A stretch of 64,000 nucleotides of DNA. Origin: Betaproteobacteria bacterium (lineage in GTDB: Bacteria; Pseudomonadota; Gammaproteobacteria; Burkholderiales; SG8-41). The DNA lies in the NCBI GenBank assembly GCA_029863175.1, contig JAOTVX010000007.1, positions 1-64,000 of the forward strand, in the 5' to 3' direction. Position numbers and translations under genes: made by a program. This document shows, in pieces, positions 24,493-32,885 of this stretch (its first letter is position 1; every line of letters starts with the position of its first letter). The notes under the pieces are model-generated. The model had not been told where the DNA came from. It searched no databases and was given only the letters and a program-made list of their open reading frames with translations.

Positions 24493-25210
24493 GGTTCTCG
24501 GAGTCGGGGCGGGCGTGGCGCTGAAGAAAACGCACGATCTCGGACGTATCAAGAACCGGCGTTGTCCTCAGCTCATCGACACCGACCACTCTATTCGCCC
24601 AGGCCATGTGTCGCTGCATGCGCTCGACCACCGATGGCCATTCCCGTGCAGTGTGGCGCTGCGGATCGGGCAGCCCGTGGCATTGCGTGCAGGCAATGGT
24701 AAACATCTGGCCGGCTTCCGATTTCAGCGCAGGGTGCATCGGGTCCATCTCGCGTTGCCCATGCTTTCGGAGATAGGCCGTGAGGACCCGGACTTCCTGA
24801 TCATCGGGCGCCTCCACGCGATCCATCATTTCCTTCATGATCGCGCCGAGGTTGCCCTTCCCTTGCATGCGCCAGACCATGCGCACCACGATGACCTTCC
24901 ATTTGTCCGCGGCGTGCATCTGCGGGTTGGGCAGGTAGTGACACTGCACGCAGTAACGGGCGGCGACCCGCGCGCCCTCCGAATGCGGCTCGGGCAGCTC
25001 GCTCGGCGCGATCGAAGGCGGCAGGATGCGCTCGAGCAGCTTCCCGTGGGGGCTCTGCGACCAGAGGTATTTCGCACGCGCGATCCCCGCCGTATCCGGA
25101 GCGGCGACGCTCCGGGTGCTGACGGTGGTCAAGAGGCCGAGCGCAAGCGCGCCCAACAGAGCGCCCGGATAACTGCTATTTAATATGGAATTGATGTTAC
25201 GTTTCACCAA
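24488..25210 (-). CDS. Dihaem cytochrome c
   Basis: Exported electron-transfer protein with a signal/anchor segment (ALLGALALGLLTTVSTRSVAA, about residues 17-37). It has two covalent haem motifs, CVQCH at 87-91 and CTQCH at 174-178, each in a similar repeat (YCVQCHYLPNPQMHAADKWK and ACTQCHGLPDPQRHTAREWP), so it arose by internal duplication. Several Met residues near each haem could serve as axial ligands. The start is uncertain: TTG at 25210 or GTG at 25207, both overlapping a heptad repeat. Partner unknown; the downstream alcohol dehydrogenase is NAD-type and not an obvious electron donor. Confidence 0.85.
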   Translation of the reverse strand: MVKRNINSILNSSYPGALLGALALGLLTTVSTRSVAAPDTAGIARAKYLWSQSPHGKLLERILPPSIAPSELPEPHSEGARVAARYCVQCHYLPNPQMHAADKWKVIVVRMVWRMQGKGNLGAIMKEMMDRVEAPDDQEVRVLTAYLRKHGQREMDPMHPALKSEAGQMFTIACTQCHGLPDPQRHTAREWPSVVERMQRHMAWANRVVGVDELRTTPVLDTSEIVRFLQRHARPDSENR

Positions 25211-25238
25211 TTAGTAATCACCAATCACCAATCACGAG
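25204..25238. repeat. Heptad-repeat island (cytochrome c start)
   Basis: Five units: TCACCAA, TTAGTAA, TCACCAA, TCACCAA, TCACGAG. It overlaps the putative start codon of the dihaem cytochrome gene, and so its ribosome-binding region. Confidence 0.8.
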
Positions 25239-25248
25239 TCGCCCGACC

Positions 25249-26412
25249 TCAAAGCGTATGCCGGCGATCACCTTGGGCGAAGCCCACGAGCGGTTCCGAG
25301 AGGCCCTTTCCCAGGGCAACCACCTTGAAAAGTTCGCCCATCTCCGCCGGGCTCAACAGCTTCTGTGCCTCGGAGGCGAGCGGGGCGTAGGCCGCCACGT
25401 CCTCCGCGGGGGTTTCCGCGAGCAGGTCAGTGATGCCGCAGTTGATTAGAAATTGCGCCTGGTTGGAGTAGCCAAGCAGATTCAGCCCCGCCTCGCCCCC
25501 GGCGCGCGCAATCGCCGAGAAATCGACGTGCGTGGTGATGTCCTGCAGTCCGGGTAAAAAGAAGGGATCGCCGTGCGCGCGGTGCCGGTAGTGGCACATG
25601 AGCGTGCCGCCGGCGCGTTGCGGGTGGTAGTACTCGTGGCGCGGGAAGCCGTAGTCAATGAACAGCACCACCCCGCGGGCGAGCGTGGCGGCGAGCGACC
25701 GCGTGAAAGCGCACGCGACATTCTGAATCTCGGTGCGGTAACGGGTTTCCGGAAAACAGCTGCGGTCGGCCTGCGCTGCTTCGGGGGTCGCGCGCGCAGC
25801 CCAGGCGAAAGTCCCATCCCGCAACCCCACGCCCATCTCGACGACGCCGCTTTCCCCGCGCTCGAATAGGTGCACGGGCATGGCATCGAGCACCTCATTG
25901 CCGATCACCGTGCCGGTGAAGGCGGGCGGCAGCTGGTTGAGCCACGCGACGCGCTCGAGCAAATGCGGGGCGCGCGCCGCCAGCGTGTCACGGCTGCGAT
26001 CGCGCAGGTCCGGGCTCAGCTCGAGGATCAGGTAGCGCTCGGGCACGCATGAAGCTTGCTCAAGCTCCAGCAGGAGATCTGCGGCGAGCGCGCCGCTGCC
26101 GGCGCCGATCTCGAGGATTTCGCGCAGTCCAAATCCCGCGACCTGTTTCAACTGGCGTGCCAGAGTACGACCGAACAACCGGGAGATTTCCGGCGCTGTC
26201 ACGAAATCGCCGTCACGCCCCAGCCGGCGAGCGCCCGCCATGTAGTAGCCCAGCCCTGGCGCGTAGAGCGCCAGCTCCATGTAGCGGGCAAAGCTGATCC
26301 AGCCGCCGGCGCGCTCGATCTCCTGAGCGATGAGCCGACGCAAGCTCTCGCTCACTGCAAGCGCCTCGGGTGGCGGCGCGGGTAGACCCGAGTGATCGGC
26401 GGGAATAGCCAA
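25249..26412 (-). CDS. MidA/NDUFAF7-type SAM-dependent methyltransferase
   Basis: Class I methyltransferase of the family whose mitochondrial member NDUFAF7 dimethylates an arginine of complex I subunit NDUFS2. SAM-binding EIGAGSG is at residues 101-107, the family signature NEVLDAMP at 172-179, and an RGVVLFIDYGFPRHEYYHP block follows. 387 aa, typical. Bacterial targets are not established. It is divergent from the pteridine reductase gene, an arrangement I recall from betaproteobacteria. Confidence 0.88.
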   Translation of the reverse strand: MAIPADHSGLPAPPPEALAVSESLRRLIAQEIERAGGWISFARYMELALYAPGLGYYMAGARRLGRDGDFVTAPEISRLFGRTLARQLKQVAGFGLREILEIGAGSGALAADLLLELEQASCVPERYLILELSPDLRDRSRDTLAARAPHLLERVAWLNQLPPAFTGTVIGNEVLDAMPVHLFERGESGVVEMGVGLRDGTFAWAARATPEAAQADRSCFPETRYRTEIQNVACAFTRSLAATLARGVVLFIDYGFPRHEYYHPQRAGGTLMCHYRHRAHGDPFFLPGLQDITTHVDFSAIARAGGEAGLNLLGYSNQAQFLINCGITDLLAETPAEDVAAYAPLASEAQKLLSPAEMGELFKVVALGKGLSEPLVGFAQGDRRHTL

Positions 26413-26474
26413 GCGGGGACCGTGTTAGTTGGAATAGAATTCTACACGCTCATTATGACGGCATAGGTGTACGC

Positions 26475-27227
26475 ATGGCCGGGGCTTTGGACGGGAAAGT
26501 AGTGCTGGTCACGGGCGGCGCAAAGCGGGTTGGCGCCGCGATTTGCCGGCGCATGCACGCGGCGGGCGCGAGCTTGCTCGTACACTATCGCGCGTCGGCG
26601 CTCGAGGCCAATGCGCTGCAGACCGAGTTCAACGCCCGGCGTGGCGGCTCGGTGGCGCTGGGGCAGGCCGACCTGCTCAAGCTGTCCGCCGTGGCGAAGC
26701 TCGTCGCGGCCGCGCTGGAGCAGTTCGGCCGGCTCGATGCAGTGATCAACAACGCCTCGAGCTTTTACACGACGCCGGTCGGCGAAATCTCGGAGCGGGC
26801 GTGGGACGATATTGTCGGCACCAATCTCAAGGCGCCGCTGTTTCTCGCGCAAGCCGCCGCACCTGAACTGCGGAAGGTCCACGGTTGCATCGTCAACATC
26901 ATCGATATTCATGCTGAGCTGCCGATGAGGAATCATTCGGTCTACACCGCCGCCAAGGGCGGCCTGCTCGCCCTCACACGCGCGCTCGCTCGGGACCTCG
27001 GGCCCGAGGTGCGCGTGAACGGTGTTGCGCCCGGCACCATCCTGTGGCCGGAGGATGAGAGCTGGAGCGATGAGGTGGCACGCCAGAGAATCATCAGCCG
27101 GACGGCGCTGAAGCGCATCGGCGAGCCCGACGATGTGGCGCAGGCGGTAGAATTCCTGGTCGCCAGCGCACCCTATGTGACGGGGCAGGTGCTGGCGGTG
27201 GATGGCGGCCGCAGTGTCAGCCGTTGA
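26475..27227 (+). CDS. Pteridine reductase (short-chain dehydrogenase)
   Basis: NADPH-dependent reduction of pterins/dihydrofolate. Classical SDR with TGGAKRVG (residues 13-20), NNASSFY (92-98) and the YxxxK pair Y157/K161. The usual catalytic serine is replaced by the Asp of NIIDIHAE, the substitution characteristic of PTR1/FolM-type pteridine reductases. 250 aa with start ATG at 26475. It probably supports folate or tetrahydromonapterin metabolism. The one-carbon genes a few kb downstream (metF, metK, ahcY) are consistent neighbours but are not in its operon. Confidence 0.88.
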   Translation: MAGALDGKVVLVTGGAKRVGAAICRRMHAAGASLLVHYRASALEANALQTEFNARRGGSVALGQADLLKLSAVAKLVAAALEQFGRLDAVINNASSFYTTPVGEISERAWDDIVGTNLKAPLFLAQAAAPELRKVHGCIVNIIDIHAELPMRNHSVYTAAKGGLLALTRALARDLGPEVRVNGVAPGTILWPEDESWSDEVARQRIISRTALKRIGEPDDVAQAVEFLVASAPYVTGQVLAVDGGRSVSR

Positions 27228-27230
27228 GAG

Positions 27231-27350
27231 CTGTGACCAGTGACCGGTCGGGTGGGAAGCTCAAGCGCCAAAGATACTTTTGCCTTACCCCGCTCGAGCC
27301 AGGGCTGAGCCGTGGGATTGAATACCAGTCACTGGTCGCCGGTCACGCAT
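27231..27350. repeat. Heptad-type island with opposed arms (pteridine reductase/ttcA)
   Basis: The left arm TGACCAGTGACCGGTC (27232-27249) and right arm ACCAGTCACTGGTCGCCGGTCACGC (27324-27348) are mutually complementary. The right arm is nearly identical to sequence at 30168-30195. Confidence 0.7.
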
Positions 27351-27365
27351 TTTGGGACGGACGAT

Positions 27366-28235
27366 ATGGATCAGATGGCAGTACGCATACAACCTCGCAG
27401 CACGAGCGAGCGGAAGGAGTCCTACGAGTCGAACAAGCTCGTAAAGCGCCTGCGCCGGCTCGCGGGGCAGGCAATCACGGATTTCGGGATGATCGAGGAC
27501 GGCGACAAGGTGATGGTCTGTCTTTCGGGCGGCAAGGACAGCCACGCGCTGCTCGATATTCTGATTTACTTCCGCCAACACGCGCCCGTCCGCTTCGATC
27601 TGGTCGCGATGAACCTTGACCAGAAACATCCAGGGTTCCCCGCACAGGTGCTGCCTGATTACCTCACCGGTCTTGGCGTGCCGTTTCGCATCGAGGAGCA
27701 GAATACCTACCGCGTGGTCAAGCGGCTGATACCCGAGGGCAAGACAATGTGCTCGCTGTGCTCCCGCCTGCGGCGCGGTGTGCTCTATCGCGTAGCCGGC
27801 GAGCTGGGCGCAACCAAGATCGCGCTGGGCCACCATCGCGACGACATCCTCGAGACGTTCCTGCTCAACTTGTTCTACGGGGGTCAGCTGAAGGCGATGT
27901 CGCCGAAGCTGCGCTCGGATGATGGACGCCACGTGGTCATCCGGCCGCTTGCCTACTGCGAGGAGGCTGATCTCGCCGCGTATGCGCAGTTGAGACAGTT
28001 TCCGATCATTCCCTGCAACCTCTGCGGTTCACAGGACAACCTCAAACGGGCGGAAATGAAGGCGTTGCTGCGGGAGTGGGAAAAGCGGCATCGCGGGCGG
28101 GTTGAGACCATGTTGAACAGCCTGCGCCATGTGCGACCGTCGCATCTGCTCGACCGCGAGGTGTTCGACTTCGATCGGCTGCCGACGAGCCGAGGCGACA
28201 TCGGATCGCACGTACAATCCGATGAATTAAAATAA
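27366..28235 (+). CDS. ttcA: tRNA 2-thiocytidine(32) synthetase TtcA
   Basis: Iron-sulfur enzyme that thiolates C32 in certain tRNAs, using ATP to adenylate the base. PP-loop SGGKDS is at residues 54-59. The two Cys pairs that bind the cluster are CSLC (129-132) and CNLC (217-220). I choose the ATG at 27366 ([10 protein letters not shown]), giving 289 aa; MAVRIQP at 27375 is an alternative. The upstream open extension to 27312 only reads repeat sequence. A strong hairpin terminator follows at 28257. Confidence 0.93.
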   Translation: MDQMAVRIQPRSTSERKESYESNKLVKRLRRLAGQAITDFGMIEDGDKVMVCLSGGKDSHALLDILIYFRQHAPVRFDLVAMNLDQKHPGFPAQVLPDYLTGLGVPFRIEEQNTYRVVKRLIPEGKTMCSLCSRLRRGVLYRVAGELGATKIALGHHRDDILETFLLNLFYGGQLKAMSPKLRSDDGRHVVIRPLAYCEEADLAAYAQLRQFPIIPCNLCGSQDNLKRAEMKALLREWEKRHRGRVETMLNSLRHVRPSHLLDREVFDFDRLPTSRGDIGSHVQSDELK

Positions 28236-28256
28236 TAATATTCAGATTACTTGTTA

Positions 28257-28288
28257 TGGAAACAACGCTCGCGTTGTTTCCATTTTGT
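28257..28288 (+). terminator. Rho-independent terminator after ttcA
   Basis: Perfect stem TGGAAACAACG / CGTTGTTTCCA with a CTCG loop, followed by TTTTGT. It is 22 bp after the ttcA stop. The best classical terminator in the window. Confidence 0.8.
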
Positions 28289-28520
28289 CAAAATGATTAT
28301 GTCATGGTAACCTCCTGAGAAGCCTGCGGGAGGGACTGCTCCGGCCGGCTTCTTACACCAAACTGCGTTGGAGTATGAAATCGGTCGAACAGTGTTTCTT
28401 GGCCCGAGACCGAGGAGAATTGCGGGAGCAGGTTCGCGTGCCCACGTTGTTCCCTGTTGATTTTTTCCAGGCGGTTTTGCGTAAAGAATTGGTCGGCCTA
28501 ACGCGCGACAGATTCTTACC
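28289..28520. other. Gap between ttcA terminator and aminotransferase gene
   Basis: No gene seen. It contains the AGGCGGTTTTGC string (28470-28480) and, at 28483-28518, an imperfect hairpin AAGAATTGGTCG / CGACAGATTCTT ending just before the next start codon. A ribosome site for the ATG at 28521 is not apparent. Confidence 0.5.
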
Positions 28521-30050
28521 ATGAATTGCGCGGAACGCCTCGTCAGCCTGTTTGGAAGCCAAGCCGAGGTTGCCCGGCGGCTTTTGGTCGACCGCGCCGT
28601 GGTGAACAACTGGGTAAAGTCGGGCTACGTGCCGGCACGCTGGGCGGTGGAAGTGGAGGCGCTCACGGCTGGCCAGATTACCGCTCTCGAGCTGCTCAAT
28701 GAGGCGACCGCCAGAAAACCCATTCGTCTCAAGTCGCGGCCGGACGGCGAGAGCCTGTTCGGCTCGCCATTTACAGGGAACGACGCCATGAACGATTACG
28801 CGCCCCCGAAACGCCTGAGCTCCTTTCACCCGCCGCAAAGAACGCTCATGGGTCCTGGCCCGACCGAGATCCACCCGCGTGTGCTGACGACGATGAGCCA
28901 GCCCGCGATCGGCTACCTCGATCCCGTCTTCGTCGAGATGATGGAGGAATTGAAGGCGCTGCTGCGCTACGTCTACCAGACGAATAACGCGCTTACCTTC
29001 CCGATCTCGGGCCCCGGCTCGGTGGGAATGGAATACTGCTTCGTGAACCTCGTTGCCCCTGGCGACAAGGTGATCGTGTGCCGCAACGGCGTGTTTGGCG
29101 GGCGCATGATCGAGAATGTCGAGCGCTGCGGCGGCACGCCGATCGTCGTCGAGGACAAGTGGGGCGAGCCGGTCGATCCCGGCAAGCTCGAGGAGGCTCT
29201 CAAGAAGAACCGCGACGCGCGCGTGGTCGCTTTCGTGCACGCCGAAACCTCGACGGGCGTGCAATCCGCCGCGAAAACGCTGGTCGGGATCGCGCACCAG
29301 TATGACGCGCTCACCATTGTCGACGCCGTGACCTCACTCGGGGGCGTTCCCGTCCTCGTCGATGAATGGGGGATAGACGCGATTTACTCGGCGAGCCAGA
29401 AGTGTCTCTCCTGTACGCCAGGTCTCTCGCCCGTGTCCTTCTCCGACCGCGTGGTCGACCGTGTGAAATCGCGCAAGGACAAGATCCACTCGTGGTTCAT
29501 GGACATGAACTTGCTGCTGGGCTATTGGGGCGCCACCAACCGCACCTATCATCATACGGCGCCGACCAATTCACTGTTCGGGTTGCACGAGGCGTTGCTG
29601 CTCATCAACGAGGAAGGGCTCGAAAACAGCTGGGCGCGGCACCAGCGGCACCACACCGCGCTCAAGGCCGGCCTGGAGGCCATGGGACTCAAGTTCCTGG
29701 TCAAACCCGAACACCAGCTGCCGCAAATGAACGCGGCTATGTGCGCCGAAGGCGTGGACGAGGCCTTGGTGCGGCGCACGCTGCTCACGGAGTTCAACCT
29801 CGAGATCGGGGCCGGACTCGGGCCGCTGGCTGGCAAGATTTGGCGCTTCGGCCTGATGGGCTATTCCTGTCGTCCCGACAACGTGATGCTGTGCCTATCC
29901 GCGCTTGGATCAGTACTCGAAGATCTCGGTATGCCGGTGCACGTGGGCGATGCAGAAGCCGCGGCGCACGCCGCCTATGCGTCGATGCACGCCCGGGCAG
30001 CAAAGGCTAAAGCCAAGGGCAAAGGGGCCACCGCGAAGGCCGCAGCCTGA
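28521..30050 (+). CDS. Class V aminotransferase (serine/alanine-glyoxylate type) with an N-terminal HTH extension
   Basis: Residues 90-509 form a PLP aminotransferase of the serine-glyoxylate/alanine-glyoxylate family. It opens with LMGPGPTEIHPRVL and contains HAETSTGVQSA; the PLP lysine is about K294 in SASQKC. A low-complexity Ala/Lys tail ends the protein. Residues 1-75 are a separate Cro/YdaS-like helix-turn-helix (GSQAEVARRLLVDRAVVNNWVKSGYVPARW), joined in frame without a stop. An internal ATG at 28788, with an AGGGA ribosome site eight bases upstream, could start the enzyme alone. So the locus may make a fusion, two products, or a normal aminotransferase downstream of a relic HTH gene. 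Likely links glycine/serine and glyoxylate metabolism to the one-carbon genes next door. Confidence 0.85.
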   Translation: MNCAERLVSLFGSQAEVARRLLVDRAVVNNWVKSGYVPARWAVEVEALTAGQITALELLNEATARKPIRLKSRPDGESLFGSPFTGNDAMNDYAPPKRLSSFHPPQRTLMGPGPTEIHPRVLTTMSQPAIGYLDPVFVEMMEELKALLRYVYQTNNALTFPISGPGSVGMEYCFVNLVAPGDKVIVCRNGVFGGRMIENVERCGGTPIVVEDKWGEPVDPGKLEEALKKNRDARVVAFVHAETSTGVQSAAKTLVGIAHQYDALTIVDAVTSLGGVPVLVDEWGIDAIYSASQKCLSCTPGLSPVSFSDRVVDRVKSRKDKIHSWFMDMNLLLGYWGATNRTYHHTAPTNSLFGLHEALLLINEEGLENSWARHQRHHTALKAGLEAMGLKFLVKPEHQLPQMNAAMCAEGVDEALVRRTLLTEFNLEIGAGLGPLAGKIWRFGLMGYSCRPDNVMLCLSALGSVLEDLGMPVHVGDAEAAAHAAYASMHARAAKAKAKGKGATAKAAA

Positions 30051-30167
30051 CGCGGTAAGCCGGCATGCGAAGGCCCGAAACGGGTCGAAATTGGGCCTGA
30101 AGTTAGCGGTCACTTCGCTCGATTTCCCCTATGAAGATTGACCGCACAGTCAGAAACGGCTGCTTCC

Positions 30168-30195
30168 AGGCACTGGTCACCGGTCACGCTTTTTG
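30168..30195. repeat. Heptad-type island, single arm (aminotransferase/metF)
   Basis: CACTGGTCACCGGTCACGC followed by TTTTTGG between convergent genes. It is almost the same as the right arm at 27324-27350, indicating copying between sites. The T-run after a GGTCACCGGTCACG palindrome might terminate the aminotransferase transcript. Confidence 0.6.
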
Positions 30196-30196
30196 G

Positions 30197-31042
30197 CTAG
30201 AGCCCGAGGCGCTGCCAGATCGTCGTGGTCAACCCAGCTTGATTGAGCGTGTAGAAATGCAGCCCGGGCGCGCCCGCGCGCAGCAGGTCCTCGCACAGGC
30301 GAGTGACCACGTCCAGTCCTAGCGCGCGAATCGATGCCCGGTCGTCGTGGAAGCTCTCGAGCCGAAACCGCAGCCAGCGCGGAATTTCGGCGCCACAGGC
30401 GTCCGAGAACCGCGCGAGCTGGGTAAAGTTTCCGATTGGCATGATGCCGGGCACGATGGGGATCGCGATGCCCGCCGCCTCGCATTCATCGATGAAGCGG
30501 AAGTAGGCGTCGGCGTTGTAGAAATATTGCGTGATCGCCGAGTTGGCTCCGGCGTCCACCTTGCGTTTGAAGTTGCGGATCTCGTCGGCAGCCGGGCGCG
30601 TCTGCGGATGGAACTCGGGATAGCATGCGACCTCGATCTCGAACCAGTTGCCGGTGCTCTCGCGGATGAATGTAACCAGCTCGTTTGCATAGCGCAGCTC
30701 GCCTGCTGCAGCCAGACCCGACGGTAGATCGCCGCGTAGCGCCACGACATGCCGGATGCCTTGGGCCTGATACTTCTCCAGCTGTGCCTTGATGTCGGCG
30801 CGCGATGAGGCGACACAGGAAATGTGCGGTGCCGCCTCGTAGCCGGCGGCGCGGATCTCGAGGACGGTCTCGAGCGTGCCTTCACGGGTCGAGCCCCCCG
30901 CTCCGAAGGTCACCGAGAAGAACTTCGGGCCGAGCTGGCCCAGTTGCTTCCACGTGTCGCGCAGCCTCGCCTTGCCTTCCGCCGTCTTGGGCGGAAAAAA
31001 CTCGAAGCTGAAGGCGCGCGGGTGTTTTCTCTGGGACTGCAC
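30197..31042 (-). CDS. metF: 5,10-methylenetetrahydrofolate reductase
   Basis: Flavoenzyme reducing methylene-THF to methyl-THF for methionine synthesis. The N-terminus RAFSFEFFPPKTAEGKARL, the FSVTFGAGGSTREGTLE block and PIVPGIMPI are diagnostic. 281 aa, normal for bacteria. Downstream of ahcY and metK on the same strand, forming a methyl-cycle cluster (metK - ahcY - metF). A GA-rich repeat island separates it from ahcY, so it may be co-transcribed with it and then fall under the SAH riboswitches. Confidence 0.95.
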   Translation of the reverse strand: MQSQRKHPRAFSFEFFPPKTAEGKARLRDTWKQLGQLGPKFFSVTFGAGGSTREGTLETVLEIRAAGYEAAPHISCVASSRADIKAQLEKYQAQGIRHVVALRGDLPSGLAAAGELRYANELVTFIRESTGNWFEIEVACYPEFHPQTRPAADEIRNFKRKVDAGANSAITQYFYNADAYFRFIDECEAAGIAIPIVPGIMPIGNFTQLARFSDACGAEIPRWLRFRLESFHDDRASIRALGLDVVTRLCEDLLRAGAPGLHFYTLNQAGLTTTIWQRLGL

Positions 31043-31048
31043 GAAAGC

Positions 31049-31128
31049 GAAGGGTAAAGGCCTCGAGGATGAAGGACGCCCCGGGTACGCCCCGCGCGCC
31101 TAATATTCCTTCTGCCTTCCGCCCACCT
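31049..31128. repeat. Heptad-type island with opposed arms (metF/ahcY)
   Basis: GAAGGGTAAAGGCCTCGAGG and GATGAAGGAC face TTCCTTCTGCCTTCCGCCC across a GC-rich loop. The same two modules occur in the opposite order at 42023-42100, between rlmI and yidD. Confidence 0.65.
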
Positions 31129-31130
31129 CC

Positions 31131-32549
31131 TTAGTAACGATAGTGGTCCGGCTTGTAGGGCCCGTCGACGTCAACGCCGATATAGCGGCACTGCTCCTCC
31201 GCGAGGACCGTCAGATCCACGCCGAGTTTCTTCAGATGCAGCCGCGCCACGCGCTCGTCGAGCTGCTTGGGCAGGACGTAGACCTTCTTGCCGTACTTCG
31301 AAGCGTGCGCAAAGAGCTCGATCTGCGCGAGCACCTGGTTCGTAAAGGAATTGGACATCACGAAGCTGGGGTGGCCGGTGCCGCAGCCCAGGTTCACGAG
31401 CCGGCCCTCGGCGAGCACGATGAGGCGCTTGCCATCGGGGAAGATGACGTGGTCCACCTGCGGCTTGATGTTGTCCCATTGGTACTGTTTCAAGCCGGCG
31501 ATGTCGATCTCGGAGTCGAAGTGGCCAATGTTGGCCACGATCGCATTGTGCTTCATGCGCTTCATGTGGTCGTGCGCGATGACTCGCAGATTGCCGGTCG
31601 CGGTGACGAAGATATCGGCCTTGTCGGCGGCGTAGTCCATCGTCACGACGCGATAGCCTTCCATCGCGGCCTGCAGCGCGCAGATCGGGTCGATCTCGGT
31701 CACCCAGACGATCGCACCCAGCCCGCGCAGGGACTGCGCGCAGCCCTTGCCAACGTCACCGTAACCCGCCACGAGTGCGATCTTGCCCGCGATCATGACG
31801 TCGGTTGCGCGCTTGATGCCGTCGACGAGCGATTCGCGGCAGCCGTACAGGTTGTCGAATTTCGACTTGGTGACCGAGTCGTTGACGTTGATGGCGGGGA
31901 ACGGGAGCCGGGCTTCCTTTTCCATTTGGTAGAGCCGGTGAACGCCGGTGGTGGTTTCCTCGGTCACACCCCTGATTGCCGCCTGGATGCGCGAGTAGTA
32001 GCCCGGCTTTTCCTTAAGCTGTTTCTTGATCGTGGTGAAGAGGACGGTTTCCTCCTCGTTGGTCGGGCGCGACACGAGGCCGGGATCCTTCTCCGCACGG
32101 GCGCCGAGCGTGACCAGCAGGGTGGCATCGCCGCCGTCATCGAGGATCATGTTCGGTGTGCCACCGTCCCCCCAATCGAGAATACGATGCGTGTAATCCC
32201 AATACTCCTCGAGGTTCTCGCCCTTGTGGGCAAACACGGGGATGCCGGCGGCGGCGATTGCCGCGGCGGCGTGGTCCTGAGTCGAGAAGATATTGCAGGA
32301 GGCCCAGCGCACCTCGGCGCCGAGCTTGACCAGGGTTTCGATCAGCACCGCGGTCTGGATCGTCATGTGCAGCGAGCCCGCGATGCGGGCGCCCTTGAGC
32401 GGTTGCTGATCGTGGTACTCCTCGCGCACCGCCATGAGGCCGGGCATCTCGGTCTCGGCGATGGCAATTTCCTTGCGGCCGAAATCAGCCTGCTTGATGT
32501 CAGCCACGACGTAGTCGGTGGATCGGGATTGCATTACGGCAGCGTTCAT
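31131..32549 (-). CDS. ahcY: Adenosylhomocysteinase
   Basis: Hydrolyses S-adenosylhomocysteine to adenosine and homocysteine, relieving product inhibition of methyltransferases. NAD-dependent; the conserved text includes the [21 protein letters not shown] loop, [13 protein letters not shown] and the C-terminal [11 protein letters not shown]. 472 aa, the long bacterial/plant type. The ATG at 32549 follows an AAGGAG ribosome site at 32558-32563. That site is only a few bases beyond the second of two SAH riboswitches, which should switch the gene on when SAH builds up. Confidence 0.96.
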   Translation of the reverse strand: MNAAVMQSRSTDYVVADIKQADFGRKEIAIAETEMPGLMAVREEYHDQQPLKGARIAGSLHMTIQTAVLIETLVKLGAEVRWASCNIFSTQDHAAAAIAAAGIPVFAHKGENLEEYWDYTHRILDWGDGGTPNMILDDGGDATLLVTLGARAEKDPGLVSRPTNEEETVLFTTIKKQLKEKPGYYSRIQAAIRGVTEETTTGVHRLYQMEKEARLPFPAINVNDSVTKSKFDNLYGCRESLVDGIKRATDVMIAGKIALVAGYGDVGKGCAQSLRGLGAIVWVTEIDPICALQAAMEGYRVVTMDYAADKADIFVTATGNLRVIAHDHMKRMKHNAIVANIGHFDSEIDIAGLKQYQWDNIKPQVDHVIFPDGKRLIVLAEGRLVNLGCGTGHPSFVMSNSFTNQVLAQIELFAHASKYGKKVYVLPKQLDERVARLHLKKLGVDLTVLAEEQCRYIGVDVDGPYKPDHYRY

Positions 32550-32570
32550 GAATCGAGCTCCTTAAACGAA

Positions 32571-32640
32571 GGGCGCCGTTCCACGCATAAGGCTCGCTCC
32601 CGAGCCTGGCCAGGCTGACCTGGTCGCAGCGCCCCTCGAA
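32571..32640 (-). promoter_or_regulatory. SAH riboswitch, proximal copy
   Basis: Minus-strand RNA with the SAH aptamer signature: GAGGGGCGCTGCGACC, then CCTGGCCAGGCTCGG, closed by GGCGCCC. GGGGCGC/GGCGCCC forms the basal helix and CGAG/CTCG the second pairing. The closing strand ends seven bases before the AAGGAG ribosome site of ahcY, pointing to translational control by this copy. Confidence 0.85.
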
Positions 32641-32650
32641 AGCCGGGACC

Positions 32651-32690
32651 AAAAAGCAAAACGCCCGCATCGTTTCCGATGCGAGCGCCG
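32651..32690 (-). terminator. Intrinsic terminator between the two SAH aptamers
   Basis: The stem CGCTCGCATCG / CGATGCGGGCG with a GAAA loop is followed by TTTTGCTTTTT on the minus strand. Its 5' side overlaps GGCGCTC, the closing strand of the distal aptamer, so aptamer and terminator exclude each other. SAH binding would favour read-through. Confidence 0.75.
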
Positions 32691-32744
32691 TTGTGTTTTC
32701 GCTGAGCCTGGCCGGGCTATCCCGGTCGCAACGCTCCTCAGCGG
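32683..32744 (-). promoter_or_regulatory. SAH riboswitch, distal copy
   Basis: Minus-strand RNA begins CGCTGAGGAGCGTTGCGACC, then has a CCGGGATAGCCCGG hairpin and CCAGGCTCAGCG, and closes with ACGGCGCTC. Pairings CGCTGAG/CTCAGCG and GAGCG/CGCTC match the family. It lies 5' of the terminator and of the second aptamer, giving a tandem arrangement in one leader. Confidence 0.88.
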
Positions 32745-32750
32745 GAACGG

Positions 32751-32756
32751 ATTATA
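32751..32756 (-). promoter_or_regulatory. ahcY promoter -10 element
   Basis: A perfect TATAAT on the minus strand lies about seven bases before the first base of the distal SAH aptamer, so transcription would begin at the aptamer. The -35 region (GC-rich) is weak. Confidence 0.6.
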
Positions 32757-32792
32757 GCGCAGCCGCGGGCCACCCCGCCACCCCGAAAGGCT

Positions 32793-32881
32793 TCAGCCAC
32801 AGGGAACACAGAGATCACAGAGTAAGGCAGACAATTCCTGAGGCTTCTTACCCTCTGTGTTCTCGGTGAACTCTGTGGCTT
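32793..32881. repeat. Repeat hairpin with opposed arms (metK/ahcY)
   Basis: CCACAGGGAACACAGAGATC (from 32797) and CACAGAGTAAGG face CTTACCCTCTGTGTTCTCGG and TGAACTCTGTGGC across a loop of about 20 bases. The right arm ends five bases after the metK stop on the minus strand, so the hairpin may mark the end of the metK message. Confidence 0.75.
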
Positions 32882-32885
32882 GTTG

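Noticed and set aside
28483..28518. Imperfect hairpin before the aminotransferase gene as a ninth REP
   Set aside because: It lacks the GTCGGACTT core and stem ends; similarity is limited to a GGTCGG string.
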